DNA of 64,000 nt, from positions 124,001 through 188,000 of the forward strand of contig CANTFL010000233.1 of the NCBI GenBank assembly GCA_947650285.1, given 5' to 3'. Under the pieces are notes generated by a model, which was given only the letters and a program-made list of their open reading frames with translations, was not told where the DNA came from and did not search any database. Of the stretch, positions 45,963 to 56,578 are shown one piece after another. A program made the position numbers and the translations under genes. Origin of the DNA: Hyaloperonospora brassicae. Its lineage: Eukaryota > Oomycota > Peronosporomycetes > Peronosporales > Peronosporaceae. Position 1 is the stretch's first letter; each line of letters opens with the position of its first letter.

Positions 45963-46426
45963 TGTAACGGGGCACGCTCGTACCAGATGACTGATAAGAA
46001 CTTGCGTTGATCGAATATAAGGCTGCGTACTCCCGACGTCACGTACGCGTGGCGTGAGGAAGAGCGAAGAATTAAACAGAACTCGGAAGCTCTGTTTCAG
46101 GAAATAAGTGGAGCTGTATTTAATATAGTTAAGTTTCTTTAATCAACCATTTTTGTCTTAATCCGACTGTATAAAACTACAATCTCCTATGTGGGTCTCT
46201 TGTTTACCACCCATTGCGCGCGTCCAGCAGCGATTGGTGGTTAATTTGGTTGATGTAGCATCTACATCGACAAAAAGTGAAGCATTCAAGAATATTACCC
46301 TCGGGGGTAACATTCCGCCAACATTATCTCTTCTCGAGTGATGTTGATTGAATATTATCTACATCGATAATGTTCAGAAATTGATACATTTGTATCAATT
46401 TTATGTAACAGGCTCACCCCTTTACA
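45963..46426 (-). repeat. Solo LTR of a second, related family
   Basis: A 464-bp LTR from TGTAACGGGG to CCCTTTACA. It matches the LTR at 63602-64000 in inverted orientation, far more closely than it matches the A-family LTRs. The minus-strand start TGTAAAGGGGTGAGCCTGTTACA is palindromic. The flanks are CCGCC and TCGCC, a probable 5-bp duplication with one change. Confidence 0.85.
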
Positions 46427-48921
46427 TCGCCGATAAGCTGCCGAGTCGTTTTCAACCAAAACTTTACCCCCACACGAATCAAGCATTTTGATATGCTATA
46501 AGTTTCAGCGAGAATAATTCAATTCTGTCTAACTCGCATGATAGACAACCTCGGTCAGTCCAAGCTCTTGTGCGGCGATAAATTGCACCCTTGACCAACT
46601 CTTCTCTACACACGTTGCCTCCATTTCCACAATACTACTGCCTTTATATAGCGTAGTCCGCAACATCACATAGATCTCGTGATCTCTCGATAAAGGCCCC
46701 GTAGTTACTCACAGACGTTTATAAGTTTGTCTAGCACGAGATGGATGTGCTCATGATGGTTCATCGAACGTCACCGTGGCCACATCTACTTTTATTACCA
46801 CCGCTGAAAATCTTGTATGAAGTCGTCACGTCCGTTATTTTAGTGCGACGATGGACGGCTAAGAACCTCTCGGTCATGCCTGTCTAGAATCTACGAGTAG
46901 CGTGTGACTATCACTTTCCTTCCTCGCCGCAGTGATAGCATACCTCGTTCATTCTTTCTGTATCGAAAGCCTTCTCGCTTACATTGGCGCTCAACCAGGT
47001 TCGAGTATCTAAGTACCTTCAACCTGCTTTGTGTGCATGCAGAAGCCGAAAGATCACGATCTCCTGCGTCACGTGTCGAAGTGATTGCAATATTTGGGTG
47101 CGTAGCTAGTATGATGCACCACTATTTTCTAGAAGCGCAATGATGCAACATCTTTTGCAAACATAGCACCGACAACGCCAAGCTTCTTAGACAGTGCCTG
47201 CTGAACATAGACTAAAGCACAGCGATGTGTTGACTATGATCCTTTTGGTTCTCATGTACTACGTGTTGCCTTTTCGTATTCTTCACCAGCTATCTGCTCT
47301 CAATAAACAAGTAGCGAACAGATACCTATGTGGCGCCATGAGCAGATGACATACTTCTGGTAATCGATATCACAAGCTCACGCTAAAACGTACCCCGAGG
47401 TGACACGAGCTTTCCTCACGAATCAGCGGCACACCGAGCTTCTAACGTCCAAACATACCTGTCTCGTCTAGGGGCACTTGCGGCGCACCTGGTTATCAGT
47501 GGCCTAAACTTGTTCATGTACGTCATCGCGTCGTCTTTATCGCACGTCATTGTCGTCATGAATTACGCGTTCTTCGTGTACAGTGGGTTTTGGTCGGATT
47601 TTCTTGTTGACGTATCGATTGCGCACGCGCTACGCTGGATTGGCAACAGCAAGCCCGCTCTTACGACAGTTGTTAGACAGCTTTTGAGTGACCTCTTCTG
47701 GTAGAGCCGTAAATCAGGATATCGTTCGATCTTTACTTCCTCACGAGATGACATCGAGCAGAAATAAAAAAATGCTTGCTCAGTTCTCGGTGACGTGGAC
47801 ATCAACAAAGCGATCGTTAAACAACAAGAGTCGTTTAGCACTGATCATGTGTGCTCGTACCGACCCGATCTTTCACCAGCCGACCGTCCATCTCATCAAT
47901 GCATCCGAGAGACTTTACAACAACGTCGATTAACTGTTTCTCATGCGTATGACTGTTACAGCTTACATGTCCTGATGGGTTACAGCTGCGGTCACACATT
48001 GATTCGCGATGCCGGGCGTTTCGGGCGCTGCTAAATGATTCTATAGCAAGTCGCGAATCGAATGTCATAGAAGTTTGTGCTTCAACGTCGAGAACCCAAT
48101 CGAGATATTGCTATGTATGAGCTGTGTCTGCGCGCGATACATATGGTCACGGGTTGGTACTGCAATCAGTATTCCAGTATCTTGCACTTTGTATCGGTGG
48201 GTACACTTCAGCAAGGAACAGGACGAGTGTCGCCTTCCTCATCAATATCGAAATCGTCTGTTGATAAAGCACTTTATAAAAACCGGTCTTTGGCGCGACG
48301 TGTTAGGATATGTATTTTTCAGTCCGCCCGTTGTAAAAAGCTGTCCTAGTGGTACCTCGTTCGACCCATCTCCACCCCTTTCCAAAACCTCAAAACCTCA
48401 TCCGCACATGCTTTTTGTAAGTCTCTCTCTCAAGTCAACGTCTTGCGTCCTGACAACGCCCGCTTGAGTATCCACATACAAATGCCAAGTCTACTCTAGA
48501 CTCCCACCGAGACAAACAGCGCACACAGTAGTGGAGACGAAGGCGGCATCGAGACAAGGCGTCGTCTCGGGCGTCTCGAGCGTGTCTGCGACCGTCTACA
48601 GCATTGGAAAGCGCCTCGTCGTGACCGTCGTCCAGAGGGGATTCTCCTGGCGTCCGCGTGGCCACAGTAGAAGCCGTGCGAGACCCGCGACAGTGGGAAC
48701 AAGTGCGTTCATCGAAGTGCGTGAACGCAGCAACTTGTCGGCGGTTCGAGCTGCCGAACGCGCTGCCAGAAGAAGCGCGAGCGCCTCGAGCGTCGGATAC
48801 GTTGCTGCAGCGTCGCTGAAGCGCTCTTGGAGCTGCACGACGCGCTGTTGAAGCCCTTGACAAGGCCCCAAAGCAGTCGCTCGCTCCTAGTTTAGGCGCT
48901 TAGCTCGGGCACTTGTCCCTC
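46427..48921. other. No secure gene; GC rises towards the kinase gene
   Basis: I find no supported gene. Between about 48435 and 48870 all frames on both strands become long because the DNA is GC-rich. A plus frame (48531-48851, 106 codons) and a minus frame (48596-48871, LQERFSDAAATYPTLEALALL) compete, and neither matches a family I know. This could be 5' leader or promoter of the kinase gene, or a small unrecognised or broken gene. Confidence 0.45.
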
Positions 48922-51900
48922 ATGGAGGACAGTGACGTGTACGTGCGAGAAGAGGGCGACCGGCCCATGGAGCACTCGCCCCGCGGCCGTTACATCCGCT
49001 TTGACATTCGGCTTGGCACGGGCGCCTACAAGTCGGTCTACAAGGCGTACGACACGGACCAGGGCATTGACGTGGCGTGGAACGCCATTGACATTGGCCT
49101 TTTGCCGAGCACCGAGAAGACGCGGATCATCCAGGAGGTCCAGTTGCTGCAGAAACTCGAGCACAAGAACATTATCAACTTTTACGGGAGCTGGTTCTGC
49201 AAGGAGAAGAACCAGGTGGTGTTTATTACCGAGATCATGACGTCAGGGACGTTAAAGTCGTACATTAAACGCGTCCAATTCATCAAGTGGAAGATTATCA
49301 AGCGCTGGTGCATCCAAATCCTTGAGGGACTTCACTACTTGCACAGTCAGAATCCGCCTGTGATTCATCGGGACTTGAAGTGCGACAATATCTTTGTAAA
49401 TGGCAACACGGGCGACCTCCGGATTGGGGATTTGGGACTGTCGACCCAGCTGGCAGTGGACAAGCGGTCCAAGGCACAGAGTGTGCTAGGCACACCCGAG
49501 TTCATGGCGCCAGAGCTGTACGACGAAAGCTACGACGAAAAAGTGGACATTTACGCGTTTGGAATGTGCGTGCTTGAGATGGTGACCAAGGAGGTGCCGT
49601 ATTCGGAATGCATTAATCCGGCGCAGATCTACAAAAAAGTCACTGCTGGCATCCGTCCAAAGGGCCTGCAGCGTGTTGTGAGTCAAGCTGCGCGTGATTT
49701 TATTGAGTTATGTCTGTCGCGCGGGAACGGACTGGTGGACGTCACGGCTCAGTATCTGTTGGATCACCCGTTTTTGAAAGCGCAAGATGATGATAATGAT
49801 ATGGTCGAGTGCCTGGATGAAGACAAAATCGAGCGTGGAGCAAAAGAAGCACAGCAGCGGTTGGAGAGGGTTGCTGAAGAGTCTTTCGCGGTTGAGTTCA
49901 ATATGGAAGGTGGATCCAGGGACGGTGGCGCTGTCGCGGTCTGCGGGCGGCGCATACAGTGCTCGTCGCTTTCATTCGAGCTTGACGGAACGTCGGTAGT
50001 GTCTTCCGTGAGCAGTAGTGCTTCTGCTTCCGGAAGCTTCGGAAATGCATCAGTGCCTTTTGCGAACATTTCTGCTGATGCTAAGACTGCCGGCCCGAAC
50101 CGACTGATGGAAGTGCCAATAGTCGGAACGTCTGCGCGTGACGGGAACACTGCAACGCCTTCCCCGTCCATCGAGATGGCTTCACAATCATCGTTAGGAT
50201 CCGTGCCAGCGCTACAACCGACAGCTTTGATGCCAGCATCATTGCAAGCGCAATCACCAGCACGAATACGAACGCCCACTCGTACACCGGAAGAATCTCC
50301 CAAGTTGACATACTCACTCTCTCAGTCTTTTACCAATGAGATGGTTAGCGCCGATGAGCCATTATCGAAGGGCAAGGAGAGCGTCGACACGCATGTAGAT
50401 CAATTTCTTGCGACATTGCCTGGCACGGAGAGTGCGATCCAGAACACACGGATAAACATCATGGGGGGTAGGGGCCACCGGCTTGATTTGGAAAACGACA
50501 TCATGCCAATATACGCCGAGAGCCCTGTGGAATCGCCGTTGTCCAGTGGCATCGAAACACCAGAGCACTTGCAATCATTTGCAGGAGAATATTCGGCAGT
50601 GTATCTAGACGCTGTCAAGGCCGAGGAGGTCAACTCGGGTTCCGGGCTACTGATGCCGCTTCAGTCACCCGAAGACCAGATTCCTTCGATACAGCTGCCG
50701 GAACGTGACCTGGAGCCTCAGTTTGGTCTAACCCGCCGCGCGAGTATTCATGATCCGCTCAATACAGCTTCAGAAGCCGTATCCCGGCAGCCGGCATCTT
50801 CGTCCCCACCTGAATTGACGTCTTTACCGGCTGCAAGTGGTACGAACGCACGAAAGCGCGCAAAGCGACATGAGATCAAGGCTGTGAAAGACCCGGACAA
50901 TGAGCACAGTATCCTGCTGAATTTACGCATCATCATTGACGGCAAATCAAAGGAAATCAAGTTTCCATTTAATTTGTTTGCTGATAGCCCTCACGAAGTT
51001 GCGTGCGAATTGGCCGTGGACGTGGGCATATTGGAACCGGACCTTGAAGACATTGCTGACTCGATTCGTTTTCTCGTTACGGAGGGCAAAATCAACAACC
51101 TCTCGGACGTGCAAGAAGACGTATGGGAAGAAGCGCCCGAGCCCCATTCATTCTCTTCGATTCCGTTTCCGAACGTGTCAAAGATGTCTTTCGCGCAAAT
51201 GCCACCTGAGGCGACGACGCTTCAGCAGCAACAAGCGTATTCGACAGGTACGACGTCATCGGAATGTACGCCGACTGCTTCAAGTGTGCCTTCTACAGGA
51301 GTACCGGCTTCTATGCGTCAAAGCGTGTTGGGCACCAGTGGTACCACAAGTGCTACACTATCTGGCGTCCAAGCGTCCTCGGAGGGAGAAGTGTCTGGGT
51401 CACAAGAATTGGTACATGGTGCGAGTATGAGCGATCACCCTTCCACGTTGATGGTGCCGGATGGGAGCGTATCGTCTAGAAGCAGTAGTGGGAGTCATCC
51501 TGCGCAACTTTCTGGCAACGAACTGGGCCGATCGCCGCCGCGGCCTGGCCTGTCGCACAGCGCTAGTGAGTCCGGGTTTACAAATGAAGCTTTGATTAGC
51601 ATTTTGGAGAAGCAAGCTCGTGGCGTCTCGATGGGTTCGATCGTCGATCCGACGTATGCACAGCAAATTCACCAGCTGGAAGATCGCTTGAAAATTGCTC
51701 GCTCTTCGTTCGATGAACGAGAGTCCTCGCTGGAGGCCGCAATTCGTAATGAAGAGGAGAAGCATCAGCGCGAAATTGAGCGTTTTCGAAAGAAAATGGA
51801 GGAGTTTGACAAACAGCGTGCTGCCATCGCTCGACAGCACAATGGAGAAGGTGTCGTGGGTTACGACGTAAATGGATCGCCACCTACATTGAACGAAAGT

Positions 51901-52239
51901 CTGGGGCTGCTTGCCCAAGGTGAGTCCTTGGCAATGCCCAGTGATCGGAGCTCTTCCGCAGTGCGGGCGGAATATGACGGTTATGCGAGTGTTCCAGCTG
52001 ACGAGTCTGACACGGAGACTCGTTCATTACCTCCCGCTTCAACATCAGTGCCTGCATCTATCCCAAGTGGGGCAGTACTGGAAGCGGACCCAAGCACTGA
52101 ATCCGCAGCCCTCCCAGCGTCGGTGCCAGTAGACGAGCTGATTCCAGAAAGCTACTTTACAATCTGCAGCTCTGGTGGCAAAACAGGAACTGATTCAACA
52201 ACTGCAACAGCAAGCCAGTTAGCGTCAGGGCATTTGTAG
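48922..52239 (+). CDS. WNK-type serine/threonine protein kinase
   Basis: A single 1,105-residue frame; the ATG at 48922 is the first one (codons upstream have no ATG). The kinase domain is at about residues 25-290. The diagnostic WNK feature is present: the catalytic lysine is in the glycine-rich loop (GTGAYKSVYK, K37), and the usual strand-3 lysine is replaced (VAWN, N54). HRDLKCDN (149-156), DLG (170-172, as in WNKs) and GTPEFMAPE (190-198) are intact. An OSR1-C-like/PF2 autoinhibitory-type domain is at about 658-722 (LLNLRIIIDGKSKEIKFPF). The linker is Ser/Thr-rich. A coiled coil lies at about 909-973 (HQLEDRLKIARSSFDERE). WNK kinases sense chloride and osmotic stress and signal to ion transporters in animals; the oomycete role is not known to me. 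No introns are apparent. Confidence 0.93.
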   Translation: MEDSDVYVREEGDRPMEHSPRGRYIRFDIRLGTGAYKSVYKAYDTDQGIDVAWNAIDIGLLPSTEKTRIIQEVQLLQKLEHKNIINFYGSWFCKEKNQVVFITEIMTSGTLKSYIKRVQFIKWKIIKRWCIQILEGLHYLHSQNPPVIHRDLKCDNIFVNGNTGDLRIGDLGLSTQLAVDKRSKAQSVLGTPEFMAPELYDESYDEKVDIYAFGMCVLEMVTKEVPYSECINPAQIYKKVTAGIRPKGLQRVVSQAARDFIELCLSRGNGLVDVTAQYLLDHPFLKAQDDDNDMVECLDEDKIERGAKEAQQRLERVAEESFAVEFNMEGGSRDGGAVAVCGRRIQCSSLSFELDGTSVVSSVSSSASASGSFGNASVPFANISADAKTAGPNRLMEVPIVGTSARDGNTATPSPSIEMASQSSLGSVPALQPTALMPASLQAQSPARIRTPTRTPEESPKLTYSLSQSFTNEMVSADEPLSKGKESVDTHVDQFLATLPGTESAIQNTRINIMGGRGHRLDLENDIMPIYAESPVESPLSSGIETPEHLQSFAGEYSAVYLDAVKAEEVNSGSGLLMPLQSPEDQIPSIQLPERDLEPQFGLTRRASIHDPLNTASEAVSRQPASSSPPELTSLPAASGTNARKRAKRHEIKAVKDPDNEHSILLNLRIIIDGKSKEIKFPFNLFADSPHEVACELAVDVGILEPDLEDIADSIRFLVTEGKINNLSDVQEDVWEEAPEPHSFSSIPFPNVSKMSFAQMPPEATTLQQQQAYSTGTTSSECTPTASSVPSTGVPASMRQSVLGTSGTTSATLSGVQASSEGEVSGSQELVHGASMSDHPSTLMVPDGSVSSRSSSGSHPAQLSGNELGRSPPRPGLSHSASESGFTNEALISILEKQARGVSMGSIVDPTYAQQIHQLEDRLKIARSSFDERESSLEAAIRNEEEKHQREIERFRKKMEEFDKQRAAIARQHNGEGVVGYDVNGSPPTLNESLGLLAQGESLAMPSDRSSSAVRAEYDGYASVPADESDTETRSLPPASTSVPASIPSGAVLEADPSTESAALPASVPVDELIPESYFTICSSGGKTGTDSTTATASQLASGHL

Positions 52240-53616
52240 TAGAGAACCTGGCGGCTAGTGCTGGTGCGTCATGGCCACAACATCATTGAGCGTTTGCTCT
52301 ACGACTCGGTTTAGGCGTGAAGAAGTTGTCGCGAAGTGCTAGCTGCGAGCTTGCTAGACCCCGTAGCGGAGGGAGTGGGAAGGTGAAACACGAACGAGGG
52401 GTTTGTCTTGTTATTTTGATAGGAGAGGGAGCTTGGCGGATGTGAAAATATGAATTGACAACACTACTCGGACACGTTGCAAGCGTTGATCGTCTTGCCT
52501 GAATGAGGGCCCTGAAGAGCTTGGTACAACGGCGACACATCTTGTAGCGATCTGTCGCGAGACTAGCCACCAGTCCTTGCCAGCCGTTGTTTTGGTTGCA
52601 TAGTTGAAGCGTGCAAGTTGGTAACACTGGACCTGACTCTCACATTTGTTGCCTCGTGCTTCTCTGTGACTTGCACACAGATCGTACGGTCAACACGATG
52701 GTACAGATCGATCGTGGGACTTGAGGCAGTTGCTGCGCATCCGCACAGAAGTTTATGACAAGCCCTCGATCGGTCTGTGCTAACTTTGCTTTGCGACTTA
52801 CCAATGAAATTCACAGCGTACCGCTGAGCTCGCGCTAAGAATTGGTACGACAAGACGCGAGTACTGAATTCGAGAAGGGACGAACCCTTTGGACTTACTG
52901 ACGGGTGTAAATGGGATGAACCAGCAGCAATGTTTGCACTGCTGTAGCACACCCATTGTTGTCGCAGCAACCATTCGTAACATTTCTCACATGTCGCCCA
53001 CGCGTGACCTAGCAGCGTAATAAAAGAACAGCACGAGCCCGTGCTTGTTGTCGCGCAGCATTCGTCTAGTTTCGGAGCTGCTGCATGTACATGGGAAGAG
53101 TAGCAACTGTTTCGTGGGTGTTCACTCGGAGCGGAGACCACTCATCCTGCGAGGCTTTCCACCTATACTGCAGTCTGTAGTCGAAAACTTGCCTTGTAGC
53201 AGTGGCATTTGTGATCGGCACCTAAGAACCGAGAGGACAGAAAGGTGCGCTCATTGTGGCTCGTGGATGGTTGCGTCAAGATACGTGTGTGCTTCAGTTC
53301 GTATCTTTGTAGCACGTACAAACTACCGGCAACAAACCTACACGACCGGGTAAAACTTGCGTATCCACATATCGAAGGGCAAGGCATTTGCACACGTGAA
53401 CGACCTGCATTTTATCATGTCGATATGCATCGTTGAGGCACTACACTGCCTGCAATCATTCTTGAGCTGTTATGCAACATCGTGCTGGCACCAACGGCAC
53501 CACCTCGCGGACTTCTGCAAGATCTCGATGTATGTTGCGAGACCATCAAACAAAGCAGTGCTCTGGATCGCCCGTTTCCAGTACCACAGTCGATGGCGGT
53601 AGACCGCTTTCGTAGA
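52240..53616. other. Intergenic, no gene recognised
   Basis: This follows the kinase stop and precedes the end of the convergent Sds22-like gene, so it holds both 3' regions. A 192-codon minus frame at 52563-53141 starts at GTG, is Cys/Ser/His-rich without order and was not accepted. I see no polyadenylation signal that stands out. Confidence 0.6.
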
Positions 53617-54795
53617 TCACATGCGTCCTTGTCTCGCGCTCGTCGTTGGTGTAGCGTCAATCTGATTGAGCTGCGGCAACAGCTCTTCTAGCTTCTTTCG
53701 GTACTCAAAGTCTTGAGCGAGCGGGTTACGTTCGAGGTACAGCGTACGCAGCGCTGCCAGCGGGGCCAGGTTCTCCACATCCGCATACTGCGCAATCTGA
53801 TTGTCGTTCAGCCATAGATCTTCTAGCTGCGAGAGCGGCGCCAGATTCGTCGGAATGCTGGTGATGCGGTTTCCAGCGAGATCCATTGTCGTCAACTTAG
53901 TCTGTTGACAAGGCAGCACATACAAACGACCGTCAGCGTGAGGTGTATGGCGTCAGCTTCAGCTTGACCAACAAGCCGCTTATCCAACGAGCCGTACCAA
54001 GTGCTCGACGTTTTCAATCTTCTCAAGACCATTGTGGCTCAGATACAACTCCTCCAGATCTGCATTGTTTTCAAATCCCGTGATTGCTACCACGCGGTTG
54101 CTCTGCACACTCGTGATCCGCAACTTCGCCAGCTTCTCCAGTCCCTTGATCGTCGTGATCTTGTTCTTACCGAGCCACAACTCCTCCAGGTTGGCAAGTC
54201 CATCCAGCCCTTCAATCGCTCGCAGTCGATTAGCGCCAAGATCCAGTTTCTTCAACTTGCCAAGACGCGCTAGGCCCGAGATCCTTGTCAACTTGTTGTT
54301 GGCTACATAGAGCTCTTCCAGTTGCTGCAAGTGCCCCAAGTCTGGAATCGAGCGGATCTCGTTGAACGACAGATCCAGCACCTTCAAGTTCACAAGCGCC
54401 TGCACGCCGTCAATGACCTGAATCTGATTGTCGTAGAGCTCCAAGTGCTCCAGCTGCACCAGCGACGCCACGCTCGCCATTGAGCGCAGCAGATTGGACC
54501 GCACGTGCAACTTCCTCAGCGTCTGCAGCATCTCGACAGCGTCCAGCTCCGTGACCTTCACGCCTGCTGTGCCCACGTAGTAGAGCTCGTGGTCTTGAAT
54601 GTCAGTGTAATCCACACAGCTCGAGAGCGTCGTCGGTCGCTCGGACGGCTCGTGCTCGTCCTCTCCTTCTCCTCCGTCTTCGCGGCTGTCTGGTCCCTTG
54701 TTCGCGTCTGCATCGTCTGTTCGCTGCCGTGCGCGCGCGTCGACGGCCGCCTGTAGCGCGTCCGTGTTGACGCTCTTGTTCTTCATGACGTCCAT
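53617..54795 (-). CDS. Sds22-like leucine-rich-repeat regulator of protein phosphatase 1
   Basis: Two exons, 54795-53998 and 53901-53617, joined over a 96-bp intron with GT...AG ends and phase 0. The product is 360 residues, the usual Sds22/PPP1R7 length. The N-terminus is acidic and variable (about 1-75). It is followed by a run of about eleven 22-residue SDS22-type leucine-rich repeats (for example LEHLELYDNQIQVIDGVQ, LEELWLGKNKITTIKGLEK) and a C-terminal LRR cap (ALRTLYLERNPLAQDFEYRKKLEELLPQ). Sds22 binds PP1 catalytic subunits in the cytoplasm and nucleus and controls their assembly and mitotic function. It is transcribed divergently from the DIX gene with only 243 bp between the start codons. 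Confidence 0.93.
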
Positions 54796-55038
54796 GAGGC
54801 TGTTGTTCGGAGCCGCGGGTGTGTATACACCCCACTTGCGGCGATGGGGCTTGTATTAAAAGCATACGTTTTGTGCGCGTTTGAACATGCGTATACCTGC
54901 GTACGATACGTTTTTCAGCACGAATCGACGTTTTTAGTGACGCGCAAACCGAACATTTCGTCGACGACACAAAATTCATTGCGATTGTTTTCTCGATTCC
55001 AAGAGCTGTATAGGTCATTGCAGAGCGCAGCTCAGAGC
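54796..55038. promoter_or_regulatory. Shared intergenic region of two divergent genes
   Basis: 243 bp separate the ATGs of the Sds22-like gene (-) and the DIX gene (+), so both promoters must lie here. ATTCATTGCGATTG near 54975-54990 resembles an oomycete Inr on the plus strand with one mismatch. I could not fix one for the minus strand. Confidence 0.45.
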
Positions 55039-56303
55039 ATGGAGGGAATGCTCAACTACTTTGTGCCGGAGGACGGCGACACCTCCGACCACCTCAATGT
55101 CGTGCCGCTTCCGCGCGTGGACCAGCTGCAGCTGCAGCATGTGAAGAGCGTAGGCGTGATTGCAGTGCTTTATGGACTTCGGCGCGGGTCTGGTTGGCCG
55201 ATTGCTCTTACGGTGTGTGTTTTGTACAGAGCTTCCCACTGCCGGGCGAGTTCCACTTTCGTTTCAAAATGGCGTTTGAGGGAACATACGGTGCGGTATA
55301 AGAGCAATGCGGTGTAGACAGTTGGCGAGCGAAGGGACGAATTAAGTCGAGTTTTGTATTTCCTTGACGTCGAGCAGTGTGGCTGGACGTGGTGAACGAC
55401 ACGGACGCCGTGCCGGATTTCAATGGACTCGTCATTTGCAAGATCTCGCGCGTTCAGACAGAGAGCAATGTGTGTGATGTCGAGCAGAAGGACGTGGTGA
55501 AGGCCCAGGTGGAAGCGTCCGACCTCATTGAGACGCTGGAAGTCCCGCTGTCGCCCAGTGCGTCGTCAATGCAGGACGTCATGTCGTCATTGTCATTCCT
55601 AATGCCTCCTCTATGCTGTGTGTTTTGTAATGCACTACGCAGCCAAGCGAGAAGAGCCTCAAAGGGCACAGAAGACGTTCAACAACGACCTGGTGGGGCT
55701 GGTGGGTACACGGTTGTCGGAGAAATGCTGCCGAAGTTATCAACTCACCTGCGTGATTATGTTGTCAAGATGTCGGACCCTGTGCCTCCGTCGACGTCGC
55801 AGACTGTGGCAGCCCAGTCGCCTGTTCTTTCGGTACTGTTTTGAAGCTGCACTTGTAGCCGATGGATGCTGCGTTTGTATGCGAAGTAACGGTTCTCGTG
55901 TGTCCTGTTGAAGCAGGCTGGTGCCGCTCCTCCTCCGACCGTGCGCGACCCGTTTGATGTCTTTGCAGGCCACAACACAGCTCCCATGCGTCCCACGCCT
56001 ATCTCGGCGACAATGGCAAGCAACGGACCCCGAGGGTTGTCGCCAAAGACGACGGGAACTCATAGCGGAGCGTACGTAGCTCAAGGCGGGTTCAATGCTA
56101 TAAGCGCTGGAGCTCCGCCGTTGATGACGCCTCAAGTTCCAAGCAGCTTGAACATTAGTCAGATGCACATGGGCATGGGTCAGCCGCAGGGAGGGATGCA
56201 GCAGCAGAATAGCTTCCAGGGTCTGCAATGGCAGGGTATGGGACAGCAGCAGCAGCAGCAGCAGCCACAGCGACAACGGAACCCCAACAGTAGACAATGG
56301 TGA
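55039..56303 (+). CDS. DIX-domain protein with a DPF motif and Gln-rich tail
   Basis: Predicted exons 55039-55149, 55230-55290, 55378-55832 and about 55914-56303; the introns are 80, 87 and about 81 bp with GT-AG ends, and all phases agree. The product is about 340 residues. Exons 1-3 encode a DIX/DAX-like domain at about 1-85 (LNYFVPEDG, FPLPGEFHFRFK, VWLDVVNDTDAVPDFNGLVICKISRV). DIX domains polymerise head to tail and are best known from Dishevelled and Axin. The middle is poorly conserved-looking; a further intron near 55590-55660 is possible. The C-terminal exon has DPFDVF, a type of motif bound by clathrin adaptor ears, and a Met/Gln-rich end with CAG repeats. Wnt signalling is not expected in oomycetes, so the role is open. 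Confidence 0.72.
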
Positions 56304-56578
56304 TCCGGCATTCTGGATGAGCGCGTGTCGCGTTAGCAAGAGCAAAGAGTGACCCTCCAAGTGTCCACTGCAACAAGTAGATTGACAAGTACGTTTTTGC
56401 ACGCCGGATTGCTGCTTATGGACGGTATCTATTCAAACAGCTGGCGGCCACCCTGAACACCTCTTTGGATCGCAAGCGGCATGTCTACCCGCCGATCCAT
56501 GCACGAAATCTCGAAACCCACTTTGCCAACAGTCTCCTCGCTGCTGGATCCATCACCTCCGACTTCCTTCGCTTTGTC

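Noticed and set aside
48435..48871. Possible small gene just upstream of the WNK kinase
   Set aside because: Competing frames on both strands, no ATG-led frame with a recognisable domain; more likely a GC-rich promoter or leader.
52563..53141. 192-codon minus-strand frame between the WNK and Sds22 genes
   Set aside because: Starts at GTG, shows no family motif and no ordered composition, and overlaps expected 3' untranslated regions.
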